Shown: positions 7,743 to 15,396 of the stretch, piece after piece
How the letters are laid out: each line of letters opens with the position of its first letter
Numbering within the stretch: position 1 is the first letter of the stretch
DNA from: GCA-002779465 sp964596535
GTDB lineage: Bacteria > Desulfobacterota > Desulfobacteria > Desulfobacterales > UBA2156
Length of the DNA: 27,420 bases
Assembly: GCA_964596535.1 (NCBI GenBank)
Contig: CAZQUR010000034.1
Span: forward strand, 1-27,420
Direction of reading: 5' to 3'
The notes under the pieces: model-generated
The model's database searches: none
The model's input: only the letters and a program-made list of their open reading frames with translations
What the model was told of the DNA's origin: nothing
Program-made: the position numbers and the translations under genes

Positions 7743-8782
7743 TTGGATTCCCCCAAAGGTTTGGTCAGGTTCAAGAGGGGAAGGAGGTTTTTTTGCTCCT
7801 GGTCCACAATATACTTGGGACCCAGTTTGGGAAAAAGCTCCTGCAGCGTTTCCAGGTAGAGCCGCCGCTTGGTCACGTCCTTGGCGTTGATGTACTCCTT
7901 GTACACGGCGGTAAAACGGTCCGCATCCCCTTCAGCCCGGTTGACCCGGTCCAGGGCGTAACCTTCCGCGGTCTTGATGGTGCGTTCCGCTTGGCCCCGG
8001 GCCGCCGGAATGGCCTTGTTGTAGTCTTCCTTGGCCTGGTAGATCAACTGCTCCTTTTCCTGGACCGCCTGGTTCACCTCGTTGAAGGAAGGCTGCACCG
8101 GGACGGGGACGTTGGTCCGCTTCATTTCGACGGTCACCACGTGGATCCCGCTCTGGGCCTCGTCCAGTTCCTTTTGGAGGAGCTCCCGGGCCTCCACCGC
8201 GATTTCATCCCGCTTGGTGATGACCTCGTTGATGCTCCGGTCCCCTACCACCAGGCGCATGGTGGCCTCGGACATGTCCACCAACAGGCGCTGGGCGTTC
8301 TGGACGTTGAACAGGAAATGGACCGGATCCTTGATACGGTACTGGACGATCCAGGGAACCACCGCTACGTTCAGATCCCCGGTGAGCATGAGGGCCATGG
8401 TTTCCGCACCTTCGCTTCCGAATTGTCCCCGTCTTTCAAATCGGGACGGGCCCTCCCCGAACTCTTCCTTGAAGATCCGGCGGATCTTGACCTTGGTCAC
8501 CTTTTCCACACCGATGGGCAGCTTGAAGTTCAAGCCCGGCTGGGTGGTCCGCACGTGTTTTCCGAACCGCTGGACCACGCCCACTTCATCCACGCCCACC
8601 GTGTAAAAGGTGGTGGATCCCAGGATCAGCGCCACGATCAAAAGGATGATGAGGAAACCCCCGGGGAGTTTTCCGGGAAACTTGATCCCTTTGAACTTGT
8701 TGAAGATCTCATCCATCTGGGGAGGTTTTCCGCCCCCCATCCGCTGCTGTTGCTCCTTTAATTTTTCCCAATCCCAACTCAT
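7739..8782 (-). CDS. hflK: HflK, membrane SPFH protein regulating FtsH protease
   Basis: The 347-residue partner of HflC. It begins with a Gln/Gly-rich cytoplasmic tail (MSWDWEKLKEQQQRMGGGKPP) typical of HflK. One transmembrane segment follows (about 41-60, FLIILLIVALILGSTTFYTV) and then the SPFH domain (VDEVGVVQRFGKHVRTTQPGLNFKLP). The helical region has EQLIYQAKEDYNKAIPAARGQAERTI. It is first in an hflK-hflC operon, with a 4-nt overlap into hflC. FtsH itself is not in the window. A terminator-like hairpin sits in its leader (8821-8851), which could mean attenuation. Confidence 0.95.
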   Translation of the reverse strand: MSWDWEKLKEQQQRMGGGKPPQMDEIFNKFKGIKFPGKLPGGFLIILLIVALILGSTTFYTVGVDEVGVVQRFGKHVRTTQPGLNFKLPIGVEKVTKVKIRRIFKEEFGEGPSRFERRGQFGSEGAETMALMLTGDLNVAVVPWIVQYRIKDPVHFLFNVQNAQRLLVDMSEATMRLVVGDRSINEVITKRDEIAVEARELLQKELDEAQSGIHVVTVEMKRTNVPVPVQPSFNEVNQAVQEKEQLIYQAKEDYNKAIPAARGQAERTIKTAEGYALDRVNRAEGDADRFTAVYKEYINAKDVTKRRLYLETLQELFPKLGPKYIVDQEQKNLLPLLNLTKPLGESK

Positions 8783-8820
8783 CTTTCACCGATTCCTGTT
8801 GCGGCCCCACCGGCCCGATT

Positions 8821-8851
8821 AAAAAAGCGCGAGCACAAACCTCGACTCGCG
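8821..8851 (-). terminator. Terminator-like hairpin in the hflK leader
   Basis: On the minus strand CGCGAG (8851-8846) pairs with CTCGCG (8833-8828) around a 12-nt loop, and a short GC step leads into six T residues (8826-8821), about 40 nt before the hflK ATG. No minus-strand gene lies immediately upstream, so it is either an attenuator or fortuitous. The stem is short. Confidence 0.35.
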
Positions 8852-8970
8852 TCCGCCCGAAAAACAATCACACTTCTTTTATATTGATAAATAACCGCAA
8901 TTCGATAAAATATACGGCACTACATATTGCAAGTCAAGGGAAAAGGCCCATTTTTCAGTAAAGCGAAATT

Positions 8971-9294
8971 ATGCCGGACCATTCCAAAAAACGCCCCGTA
9001 GAACCGGTTCCCCTGAAAAACGTGTTGACCCGGGTGCTGGCGTCGTGCCGCCGGAACCCGGATATGGAGCTTGCCCGTGTCTGGGACCACTGGGACGCCG
9101 TGGTGGGGCGCGTGGTCGCCGAAAACGCACAACCCGCCGCGTTTAAGGGGCGGCGGCTCATCGTCCACGTGACCGGTTCCGTATGGGTCCACCAGCTCCA
9201 GTTCATGAAGGAAGGGATTCTTCAAAAGCTCAACGAGGCCCTGGGAAAACCGCTTCTCGAAGAGATCCGGTTCAAGATCGGCCCCTTACGATAA
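8971..9294 (+). CDS. dciA: DciA / DUF721-family replicative helicase loader
   Basis: A 107-residue protein with the DUF721 pattern: an early helix (LKNVLTRVLASCRRNPDMELARVWDHWDAVVG) with the conserved W-x-x-W, then a short sheet and helix (GRRLIVHVTGSVWVHQLQFMKEGILQKLNEALG) and the closing IRFKIGPLR. DciA is the ancestral partner that delivers DnaB helicase in bacteria lacking DnaC/DnaI. The full domain is present with no long extension. The ribosome binding site is poor (AAAGCG region). It is transcribed away from hflK and stands alone before the repeat array. Confidence 0.85.
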   Translation: MPDHSKKRPVEPVPLKNVLTRVLASCRRNPDMELARVWDHWDAVVGRVVAENAQPAAFKGRRLIVHVTGSVWVHQLQFMKEGILQKLNEALGKPLLEEIRFKIGPLR

Positions 9295-9317
9295 ACTGCC
9301 CCAAAACACCGTAACAC

Positions 9318-9506
9318 GTAGGGCGGCATTTTACATGCCTCCGAGCAATGCCGTACACGTAGGGCGGCATTTTACATGCCGCCGCAAAGCATCGAAACCC
9401 GTAAGGCGGCATTTTACATGCCGCCAAATGCCATAACACGTAAGGCGGCATTTTACATGCCTCCGAGCAATGCCATAACACGTAAGGCGGCATTTTACAT
9501 GCCGCC
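9318..9506. repeat. Tandem array of five REP-like palindromic units, period about 41 bp
   Basis: Units start at 9318, 9359, 9401, 9440 and 9482 (steps 41, 42, 39, 42). Each is GTARGGCGG-CATTTTACATG followed by CCGCC or CCTCC. The core GGCGGCAT-TTTAC-ATGCCGCC folds into an 8-bp hairpin (one mismatch in units 1 and 4). The 14-17 nt linkers are also related (GAGCAATGCCRTAACAC in two cases), so the whole 41-mer was duplicated. The same palindrome occurs again at 18121-18145. No RAYT transposase gene is visible in the window. Confidence 0.92.
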
Positions 9507-9573
9507 GAGAAAATCCCGAAAAGTAAACTACATACCGGCTGAAGCCGGTCGCTTTAGGGTTCCAGGAGCCGAG

Positions 9574-9655
9574 GGTCCAAGGGTTCAAGTGAATACCATG
9601 TTGATGACCGCTGTTCAATATCCCTTGACCCCTTGACCCCTTGAACCCTTTGACC
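9574..9655. repeat. 16-bp inverted repeat with CCCTTGAC tandem octamers
   Basis: The left arm 9574-9589 and right arm 9640-9655 are inverted copies with one mismatch (core AGGGTTCAAG / CTTGAACCCT) and 50 nt between. The right side contains near-perfect tandem CCCTTGAC units (9622-9655). It resembles a second family of intergenic palindromes, distinct from the REP array next to it. Confidence 0.7.
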
Positions 9656-9727
9656 GAAAAAATTAAACTGAAGTCTTTACCTAAAGGCGAGGGTTTTTCT
9701 CCCAATCCCCGAAAGTGACAATAAACG

Positions 9728-10462
9728 ATGCCCGAAAAAGAAAACGCCCTGACCCTCGACACCTTTTTCAACGGCCGGCTCAAAATCCTCCAGGAAGAAA
9801 CGGGGTACCGGTTTTCCGTGGATGCCGTCCTTCTGGCGCACCATGCCGGTCCAAAAGCAGACGACCGCATCCTGGATCTGGGGACCGGGTGCGGGATCAT
9901 CCCCTTGATCCTCGGATTCCGGCACCCGCATATTCGGGGGTTCGGGGTGGAGATCCAAAAATCCCTGGCCGGCATCGCCCGGAAAAACATGCAGGAAAAC
10001 GGCATGGAAGACCGGATGCGGATCCTTTGCATGGATATGCGGGAATTGGATCAAATCCATACCGGCGGGCCCGTGGACCTGGTTGTGAGCAACCCGCCAT
10101 TTCGAAAGGCCCGGTCCGGCAGGATCAATCCCGACAGCCGGCGGGCCATCGCCCGCCACGAAATCGCCGTCACACTTCCGGAAGTCGTCGCCGCCGGGGC
10201 CCGGATGCTCAGGCCCAAGGGCCGGTTCGTCACCGTAGTCCCGGCCGAACGGACCGCGGATGTCCTTGGTCTCATGGATGCCTCCGGCCTTGCCCCCAAG
10301 CGCTTGCGGATGGTGCATTCCTCAAGGGATACGGAGGCCAAGCTGGTGGTGGCGGAAGGGGTCAAGGGGGTGCACGAGGGGGTCCGGGTGGCGCCCCCGT
10401 TGATTCTGTACGGTCAAAACGGGCGCTACACCGAAGACGCCGCGGCCTTGTTCACTCCCTGA
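9728..10462 (+). CDS. trmN6: TrmN6-like tRNA1(Val) adenine-37 N6-methyltransferase
   Basis: A 244-residue class I SAM-dependent methyltransferase. It has an N-terminal DTFFNGRLKILQEETGYRFSVDAVLLAHHA, where the G-Y-R-F-S-x-D-A-V-L-L stretch marks the YfiC/TrmN6 family. SAM motif I is DLGTGCG (50-56), an acidic residue follows motif II (GVEIQ), and the N6-adenine catalytic motif NPPF is at 122-125. In E. coli this enzyme methylates A37 of tRNA-Val; that substrate is inferred for this homologue. The ribosome binding site is weak, and the gene sits just after two repeat clusters. It converges on the DUF1015 gene with 22 nt between stops. Confidence 0.85.
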   Translation: MPEKENALTLDTFFNGRLKILQEETGYRFSVDAVLLAHHAGPKADDRILDLGTGCGIIPLILGFRHPHIRGFGVEIQKSLAGIARKNMQENGMEDRMRILCMDMRELDQIHTGGPVDLVVSNPPFRKARSGRINPDSRRAIARHEIAVTLPEVVAAGARMLRPKGRFVTVVPAERTADVLGLMDASGLAPKRLRMVHSSRDTEAKLVVAEGVKGVHEGVRVAPPLILYGQNGRYTEDAAALFTP

Positions 10463-10484
10463 AGGGATCGTCCGGATCGGGGTC

Positions 10485-11825
10485 TCATATACTGTCCGGA
10501 ACGAGGCGGTTCATGACAAGACCGGAGCCGATCTTGGGATAGAAATAGGTGGCTTTCCGGGGCATGATGAGTCCCCGGTTCGCCACGGTCTTCATCTGCT
10601 CGATACGGGTGGGATTGAGGATAAACGCGATATCGTAGTCGCCGCATGTGATGGCTTCCACGGCGCCGGTTTCGGTGCGGTCGTACCCGATGCGTTTTTC
10701 ATCGTCGAGCCGTGCCTCGTCGAATCCCAGAATCTCCATGAAGATCAATTGAGTCAGGATCGTGACGTCGATATAGCGCACCGCTTCGATGATTTCGTTT
10801 TTGAACTTTTCCTCCATCACCCGGGGTTTCAGTACCAGGAGATAAAATTCGGGGTGGTCTTTCATGAAGACGCCGATCACGTTCTTGGGGGCGTTGGCCT
10901 TGAGCGAGGAGACAAACTCCACCAGGGCCCTTTCCCGCTCCTTGCCCTTGAAGGGGATGGTGGTGACATCAAAATATTTCCGGGCTTTGGGAATCAGGTT
11001 CACCCGGGCCTCGTCGGAAACATCCCGCAACAGCCGATGCGCCGGAAGGACGATAAGGCCGGGATCCTCCATGCCGGAAAGATACATCATCACGTAGTTG
11101 GCGGGGTGATCCCCGGGAAGGTCCGGCTGCCGGGAGCGCATCCACTCCAGGTAGTTCAACGCCGTGGTATATCGGTGATGCCCGTCGGCGATATAGATGT
11201 TTTTATCTTCCAACGCGCCGAAGACGGCCTTTTGTACCGATGTGTCGGTGATGCGCCACAGCCGGTGTCGCTGGCTGTCGTAATCCACGAAATCGATGTC
11301 CGCCGTTTTATCGAACACGGCGGCTTTCAGGCGGATGATGATGTCGTTTTTCGGGTCCGAATACAGGGAAAAGATGGGTGCAAAGTTGGCGTGGCATGCC
11401 TTCATGAGGGCCAGCCGCTGGGCCCGGACATTCGAAAACGTCTTTTCGTGGGGTAAAACCACCCTTTTTTCAAAGGGTTCCAGCCGGACCAGGGCGATGA
11501 ATCCGAAACGGGTGACGGGTTTGTGATCATGGACAAAACTGCGGGCCGTGAAATACAGGGCCGGGGAGTTGTCCTGAACCAGGATCCCCGCCTTGAGCCA
11601 GTTGTTGAAGTGCTGGGCCGCCCGGGGGATCCATGCGGTGCCGTTGGGATTGGAGGCGTCGTTTTTCCCCAGGGTCAACCGGATGCTGTTGTAGGGATGC
11701 CGTTCATGCAGTTCCAGCCGCTCGGTTTCGGATACCACGTCAAAGGGGGGCGCCATGACGTCGGCGATGTCGTATATTTTCGAGGTATTGTAAAAAATGC
11801 CCCTGAAAGGGGTGACAGTGGCCAT
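10485..11825 (-). CDS. DUF1015-family protein
   Basis: A 446-residue protein with the signature start of DUF1015: TPFRGIFYNTSKIYDIADVMAPPFDVVSETERLELHERHPYNSIRL. It also has the inner stretches FIALVRLEPFEKRVVLPHEKTFSNVRAQRLALMKACHANFAPIFSLY and IYIADGHHRYTTALNYLE. The second includes a conserved DGHHR, which suggests a catalytic or nucleotide/metal site, but no activity is established for the family. Length is typical. AAGGAG lies 8 nt before the ATG. It is a single gene on the minus strand, divergent from the tRNA-Ser pair. Soluble and cytoplasmic by sequence. Confidence 0.9.
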   Translation of the reverse strand: MATVTPFRGIFYNTSKIYDIADVMAPPFDVVSETERLELHERHPYNSIRLTLGKNDASNPNGTAWIPRAAQHFNNWLKAGILVQDNSPALYFTARSFVHDHKPVTRFGFIALVRLEPFEKRVVLPHEKTFSNVRAQRLALMKACHANFAPIFSLYSDPKNDIIIRLKAAVFDKTADIDFVDYDSQRHRLWRITDTSVQKAVFGALEDKNIYIADGHHRYTTALNYLEWMRSRQPDLPGDHPANYVMMYLSGMEDPGLIVLPAHRLLRDVSDEARVNLIPKARKYFDVTTIPFKGKERERALVEFVSSLKANAPKNVIGVFMKDHPEFYLLVLKPRVMEEKFKNEIIEAVRYIDVTILTQLIFMEILGFDEARLDDEKRIGYDRTETGAVEAITCGDYDIAFILNPTRIEQMKTVANRGLIMPRKATYFYPKIGSGLVMNRLVPDSI

Positions 11826-12016
11826 AAGTGTTGCTCCTTAACGATAAAAATGAAAAAAGCCCTTCTAAATGAAAAACGTCCCGGGTTCAAGGAAAAACCC
11901 TTCTTTACAATGGTTTTTTTTAAAAGGCCCCGTTCATCCATCTTTTCCGTTATACTCCGCCTTTGGCCGGGATTTATCAAAAAGAAATACGGTGAAGTTA
12001 CTTGGAAGAAAGAGGA

Positions 12017-12044
12017 TTGACATTGAAATGCTGAAAGGTATAAT
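12017..12044 (+). promoter_or_regulatory. Consensus sigma-70 promoter for the tRNA-Ser genes
   Basis: TTGACA (12017-12022) and TATAAT (12039-12044) match the consensus at all 12 positions, spaced 16 nt, and lie about 36 nt before the first tRNA. This is the strongest promoter I found in the window and fits a stable-RNA operon. Confidence 0.88.
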
Positions 12045-12079
12045 TTAACGTTTAAATTTGGAAATCCGTCGGGGGTTGC

Positions 12080-12172
12080 GGAGAGGTTGCCGAGTGGCTG
12101 AAGGCCCCGCTCTCGAAAAGCGGTATCCTGCCAAAAGCGGGATCGTGGGTTCGAATCCCACCCTCTCCGCCA
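12080..12172 (+). tRNA. tRNA-Ser (anticodon CGA)
   Basis: A 93-nt class II tRNA with encoded CCA. Acceptor arms are 12080-12086 (GGAGAGG) and 12162-12168 (CCTCTCC), with discriminator G. The anticodon stem CCGCT/AGCGG encloses the loop CTCGAAA, so the anticodon is CGA and the codon read is UCG. A long variable arm (around TCCTGCCAAAAGCGGGA) is typical of tRNA-Ser, and the T-loop TTCGAAT is intact. Confidence 0.97.
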
Positions 12173-12196
12173 CGCAACGATTTAAAAGACAATACC

Positions 12197-12290
12197 GGAG
12201 AGATGTCCGAGTTGGCCGAAGGAGCACGACTGGAAATCGTGTGTGCTGTCAAAAGCGGCACCGAGGGTTCGAATCCCTCTCTCTCCGCCA
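12197..12290 (+). tRNA. tRNA-Ser (anticodon GGA)
   Basis: A 94-nt class II tRNA with encoded CCA, 24 nt after the first tRNA-Ser. The acceptor GGAGAGA pairs with TCTCTCC. The anticodon stem CACGA/TCGTG encloses CTGGAAA, giving anticodon GGA (codons UCC/UCU). The long variable arm and TTCGAAT loop are present. It is probably co-transcribed with the CGA isoacceptor. Confidence 0.97.
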
Positions 12291-12304
12291 TGATTTTTCA
12301 GCCC

Positions 12305-12335
12305 CGGCGGGGCGCCCCCTTGTGACGCCGTTTTT
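12305..12335 (+). terminator. Candidate terminator after the tRNA-Ser pair
   Basis: CGGCG (12305-12309) and CGCCG (12326-12330) can pair around a loop containing the self-complementary GGGCGCCC, followed by five T (12331-12335). The outer stem is only 5 bp, so read-through into dnaX, whose start is 45 nt further on, is possible. Confidence 0.4.
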
Positions 12336-12379
12336 AACCTGAGCCGTTCCGGCCGCTTTCAGATCCAAGAGGCTTTCTC

Positions 12380-14071
12380 GTGTCGTACCTGGTTTTAGCC
12401 CGTAAATACCGGCCCCAGACCTTCGAAGAAGTGGTGCACCAGGATCATGTGACCCGCACCCTGGCCAATGCCGTTCAGACCGGCCGGGTGGCCCACGCCG
12501 TCCTCCTGTCGGGCCCCCGGGGAACGGGAAAGACCACGGTGGCCCGGATCCTCGCCAAGGCCATGAACTGCCAAAAAGGGCCCACCCCCGTCCCCTGCAA
12601 TGCATGCCGGTCCTGCACGGAGATCACCCGGGGGCACGCGGCGGACGTCCATGAAATCGACGGGGCGTCCAACAACAGCGTGGATCAGGTGCGGGAACTC
12701 CGGGAAAACGCCCGGTACATGCCCGCCTACAGCCTCTACAAGATCTATATCATCGATGAAGTGCACATGCTGAGCCCCGCGGCGTTCAATGCGCTCCTCA
12801 AAACCCTGGAAGAGCCGCCGCCCCATGTCCTGTTCATTTTCGCCACCACCGAACCCAACAAGATCCCCGCCACGGTGCTTTCCCGGTGCCAGCGGCATGA
12901 TTTCCGGCGCATCGACACCCGTTCCATCGTGACCCACATGGAGACGATTATCTCCAAAGAAAACGTGGAGATGGACCCGGAATGCCTCTGGGTCATCGCC
13001 CGGGAGGCCACCGGCGGCATGCGGGACGCCTTGAGCCTTCTGGATCAGGTGATGACGTGTGCGGAGGGGAAGATCACCCTGGAACAGGTGTTGAATCTTC
13101 TCGGGGTCATGGACCGGAAAGTGATTTTCGACCTTTCCCGGGCCGTCCTTGAAAAGGATGCGCCGGGGATATTGGAGCGGGTCCATGAGGCCTATTCCCG
13201 GGGTTATGATATGAAGCGGCTCTTTTTCGATCTTTTGGAGCATTTTCGAAACCTCATGGTGGCCAAAGCCTCCAAAAATCCAAGACCCCTTATGGATTTG
13301 CCGGCCGGGGAGGTGGAGCAAATCGTGGAAACCGCCGGGGAGATTTCCCCTGCCTATCTCAACCAGATCATTGATCTCTTATTGAAAGAAGAATCCGCCG
13401 TTCGCTTCTCTACACTGCCCCGAATCGCTTTGGAGATGGCCCTGGTCAAAACCCTGGAGGTGATCCCGGCCCTTCCCATCGAAACCCTGATCGAAAAACT
13501 CGATGCCCTGAGAGGCGAAATCACTGCCGGCGCTCCGAAAAACGGCCCGGCCGAAGCACCGCTCCCGCCGTCCCGTTCCGGACCCGAACCGGCGGTTCCG
13601 CCGGGAAAGGAAAGCACCGGAGGCATTCCGCCGGTGGATGCGGCTGCCATCGCAGAATCCCGGGCGTCGTATCCGGAACCGGAAACTTTCTCCGCGCCGG
13701 CACCGGGGGATCCCTGGGAAAAGGTGGTTCAGATCCTTTCCGAAAAAACCCCATCCCTGGCGGCATCCCTTTCCAAGTGCAAGCGGATACGGGAAACCGG
13801 GGCGGAAATCGAGGTGGAAGTCCACGGGAACGGATACGATTTTCAGGCCCTGAACCGCAAAAAAAACAAGACCGCCCTGGCCAAGGCCTGCCAGGAGGTG
13901 TACGGCCGGGCCATGACGGTTTATTTCGTTCGCCCTGAGAAAGACAATCTTTATCAGGATCAGAAACCTCAAACCCAAAACGATATAAAAAACAAGGCGA
14001 TCCAGCACCCCCTGGTGGCCGAAGCCGTACGGATTTTCGGCGGCACGGTGGTGGACGTCAAGCTCTTGTAG
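12380..14071 (+). CDS. dnaX: DNA polymerase III subunit tau/gamma (clamp loader)
   Basis: A 563-residue clamp-loader ATPase that opens the beta clamp and bridges the replisome. The N-terminus SYLVLARKYRPQTF is classic. Walker A is GPRGTGKTT (45-53), the zinc module uses C64, C73, C76 and C79, Walker B is IIDEVHML (124-131), and the SRC motif lies in ATVLSRCQRHDF. A Pro/Ala-rich linker (about 400-440) precedes a smaller C-terminal domain. It is shorter than E. coli tau (643). GTG at 12380 is the start, with AAGAGG 7 nt upstream. A run of eight A (13859-13866) near codon 493 is a possible slippage site. It leads the dnaX-ybaB-recR cluster, with 10 nt to ybaB. Confidence 0.96.
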   Translation: MSYLVLARKYRPQTFEEVVHQDHVTRTLANAVQTGRVAHAVLLSGPRGTGKTTVARILAKAMNCQKGPTPVPCNACRSCTEITRGHAADVHEIDGASNNSVDQVRELRENARYMPAYSLYKIYIIDEVHMLSPAAFNALLKTLEEPPPHVLFIFATTEPNKIPATVLSRCQRHDFRRIDTRSIVTHMETIISKENVEMDPECLWVIAREATGGMRDALSLLDQVMTCAEGKITLEQVLNLLGVMDRKVIFDLSRAVLEKDAPGILERVHEAYSRGYDMKRLFFDLLEHFRNLMVAKASKNPRPLMDLPAGEVEQIVETAGEISPAYLNQIIDLLLKEESAVRFSTLPRIALEMALVKTLEVIPALPIETLIEKLDALRGEITAGAPKNGPAEAPLPPSRSGPEPAVPPGKESTGGIPPVDAAAIAESRASYPEPETFSAPAPGDPWEKVVQILSEKTPSLAASLSKCKRIRETGAEIEVEVHGNGYDFQALNRKKNKTALAKACQEVYGRAMTVYFVRPEKDNLYQDQKPQTQNDIKNKAIQHPLVAEAVRIFGGTVVDVKLL

Positions 14072-14081
14072 GAGGCCGAAT

Positions 14082-14393
14082 ATGAAAGGCATGGGGAAGA
14101 TGTTCAAGCAGGCCCAGCGGCTCCAGGCCGATATGCTCAAAATGCAGGAGGCGCTGGCTGAAAAGACCGTGGAGGTCGCATCGGGCGGGGGGGTCGTGAA
14201 AGTGGTCGCCAACGGAAAGCAGCAGATTGTTTCCCTTTCCATCGACAAAGAAGTGGTGGATCCCGAAGACGTGGAAATGCTGCAGGACCTGGTGCTGGCC
14301 GCCGTGAACGAGGCATTGACCCGGGCCCAGGAGATGGCCAACGCCGAGATGTCCAAGCTCACGGGCGGACTGAATATCCCGGGATTGGCATAG
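14082..14393 (+). CDS. ybaB: YbaB/EbfC nucleoid-associated protein
   Basis: A 103-residue member of the YbaB/EbfC DNA-binding family. It has the expected KGMGKMFKQAQRLQADMLKMQEALAEKTVEVASGGGVVKVVANGKQQI and the closing LTGGLNIPGL. These small dimers coat DNA and affect gene expression. AGGAGG is placed well before the ATG. The gene sits between dnaX and recR, its conserved position across many bacteria, and its stop is directly followed by the recR ATG. Confidence 0.95.
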   Translation: MKGMGKMFKQAQRLQADMLKMQEALAEKTVEVASGGGVVKVVANGKQQIVSLSIDKEVVDPEDVEMLQDLVLAAVNEALTRAQEMANAEMSKLTGGLNIPGLA

Positions 14394-14993
14394 ATGCGCC
14401 ATTATCCCGCCTCCATCAAGCGGCTCATCACCGCCATGACCCGGCTCCCCGGCATCGGGGAAAAGACGGCGGAACGCCTGGCCATGCACATCCTGAGCAT
14501 GCCCCAAAAAGAGGTGGCGTCTCTGGCCGAAAGCCTTTTGGAGATGAAGCAATCGGTGCGGCTGTGTTCCCTGTGTCATTCCTTGAGTGATGCCGACCTT
14601 TGCCCCCTCTGCCGGGATCCCTCCCGGGGCACGGGTGTCCTGTGCGTGGTGGAACAGCCGGCGGACATGGCGGCCATTGAAAAATCCGGGGCCTTTACCG
14701 GCCGCTACCATATTCTCCAGGGGGTCCTTTCCCCCATGTGCGGCGTGGGACCCGGCGACATCCGGATCCAGGAGCTTTTCGACCGCATCGGAAAAGGGGG
14801 GATCGGCGAGGTGATCCTGGCCACCTCCACCAGCGTCGAAGGGGAGGCCACGGCCGCCTACCTGGCGGAACGGCTCCGGGGACTCCCCGTGACGCTCACC
14901 CGGATCGCTTCGGGGGTGCCCATGGGGGGTGATCTGAAATACGTGGATGCGGTGACCTTGAAACGGGCCATGGATACCCGGCATGGTCTCTGA
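14394..14993 (+). CDS. recR: Recombination mediator RecR
   Basis: A 199-residue RecR, part of the RecFOR pathway that loads RecA on gapped DNA. The helix-hairpin-helix LPGIGEKTAERLAMHIL (18-34) is followed by a C4 zinc finger (C58, C61, C70, C73) and a Toprim domain from about 81 (VLCVVEQPADMAAIEKSGAF). The C-terminal segment has GGDLKYVDAVTLKRAM. Its ATG comes immediately after the ybaB stop, so translation is coupled. The 3' end overlaps the next gene by 11 nt. Confidence 0.96.
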   Translation: MRHYPASIKRLITAMTRLPGIGEKTAERLAMHILSMPQKEVASLAESLLEMKQSVRLCSLCHSLSDADLCPLCRDPSRGTGVLCVVEQPADMAAIEKSGAFTGRYHILQGVLSPMCGVGPGDIRIQELFDRIGKGGIGEVILATSTSVEGEATAAYLAERLRGLPVTLTRIASGVPMGGDLKYVDAVTLKRAMDTRHGL

Positions 14994-15396
14994 AACCCTG
15001 AGCGCGGCGGATCTGTTTGAATGCAAAAAGTGCGGGGACTGCTGCAAAGGGTACGGGGGCACCTTCGTCTCCCGGGAGGACATCCGCCGCATCACGGAAT
15101 TTATCCGGGAAGACCCGGACCGGTTCATCGAAAAGTACTGCCGGATGTCGGGGCGTCGTCACGTTTTGGCCCAGGCCGAAAGCGGGTACTGCGTCTTCTG
15201 GGACGGGCTTTGCCGGATTCATCCGGTGAAGCCGTGGATGTGCCGCGTATGGCCCTTCATTCCCAGCATCCTCATCGATATCGACAACTGGCGCATCATG
15301 GCGACATGCTGCCCGGGAATGCGCACGGACATCCCCGATGAATGCCTCGAATCCTCCCTCAGAAGCCTCCTTTCCTCCCGTGATCGGAGTCTTTGA
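14983..15396 (+). CDS. YkgJ-family cysteine-cluster protein
   Basis: A 137-residue protein of the YkgJ/CxxCxxCC family. C14-x2-C17-x2-C20-C21 near the N-terminus is followed by C70, C77 and C87 (YCVFWDGLCRIHPVKPWMCRVWPF) and the CC pair 109-110. The pattern suggests a bound zinc or Fe-S centre, and the function is not established. The ATG at 14983 lies within recR (11-nt overlap) and has no clear ribosome binding site of its own, which fits translational coupling. The 3' end overlaps the racemase-like gene. Confidence 0.87.
   Translation: MVSETLSAADLFECKKCGDCCKGYGGTFVSREDIRRITEFIREDPDRFIEKYCRMSGRRHVLAQAESGYCVFWDGLCRIHPVKPWMCRVWPFIPSILIDIDNWRIMATCCPGMRTDIPDECLESSLRSLLSSRDRSL

Larger units (their letters stand above)
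9295..9727. other. Non-coding 433-nt repeat-rich gap between dciA and the TrmN6-like gene
   Basis: No gene is credible here; apparent open frames follow the repeat period. The gap holds a five-unit REP-like array (9318-9506), a larger inverted repeat with a run of CCCTTGAC octamers (9574-9655), and about 70 nt before the methyltransferase start, where I see only weak promoter-like sequence. Confidence 0.75.

Noticed and set aside
7733..8761. 342-codon open frame opposite hflK
   Set aside because: Antisense to hflK, with no family features and shadow-type composition.
9318..9506. CRISPR array
   Set aside because: The period is 39-42 bp, but the 14-17 nt linkers are too short and resemble each other, the repeat is a full palindrome, and no cas gene is nearby.
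11826..12016. Small gene between DUF1015 and the tRNA promoter
   Set aside because: The open frames there lack ribosome binding sites and family features; the stretch is better explained as the DUF1015 leader and tRNA upstream region.
14058..15128. 356-codon minus-strand frame across ybaB, recR and the YkgJ gene
   Set aside because: It spans three well-identified genes on the other strand and has no recognisable motif.
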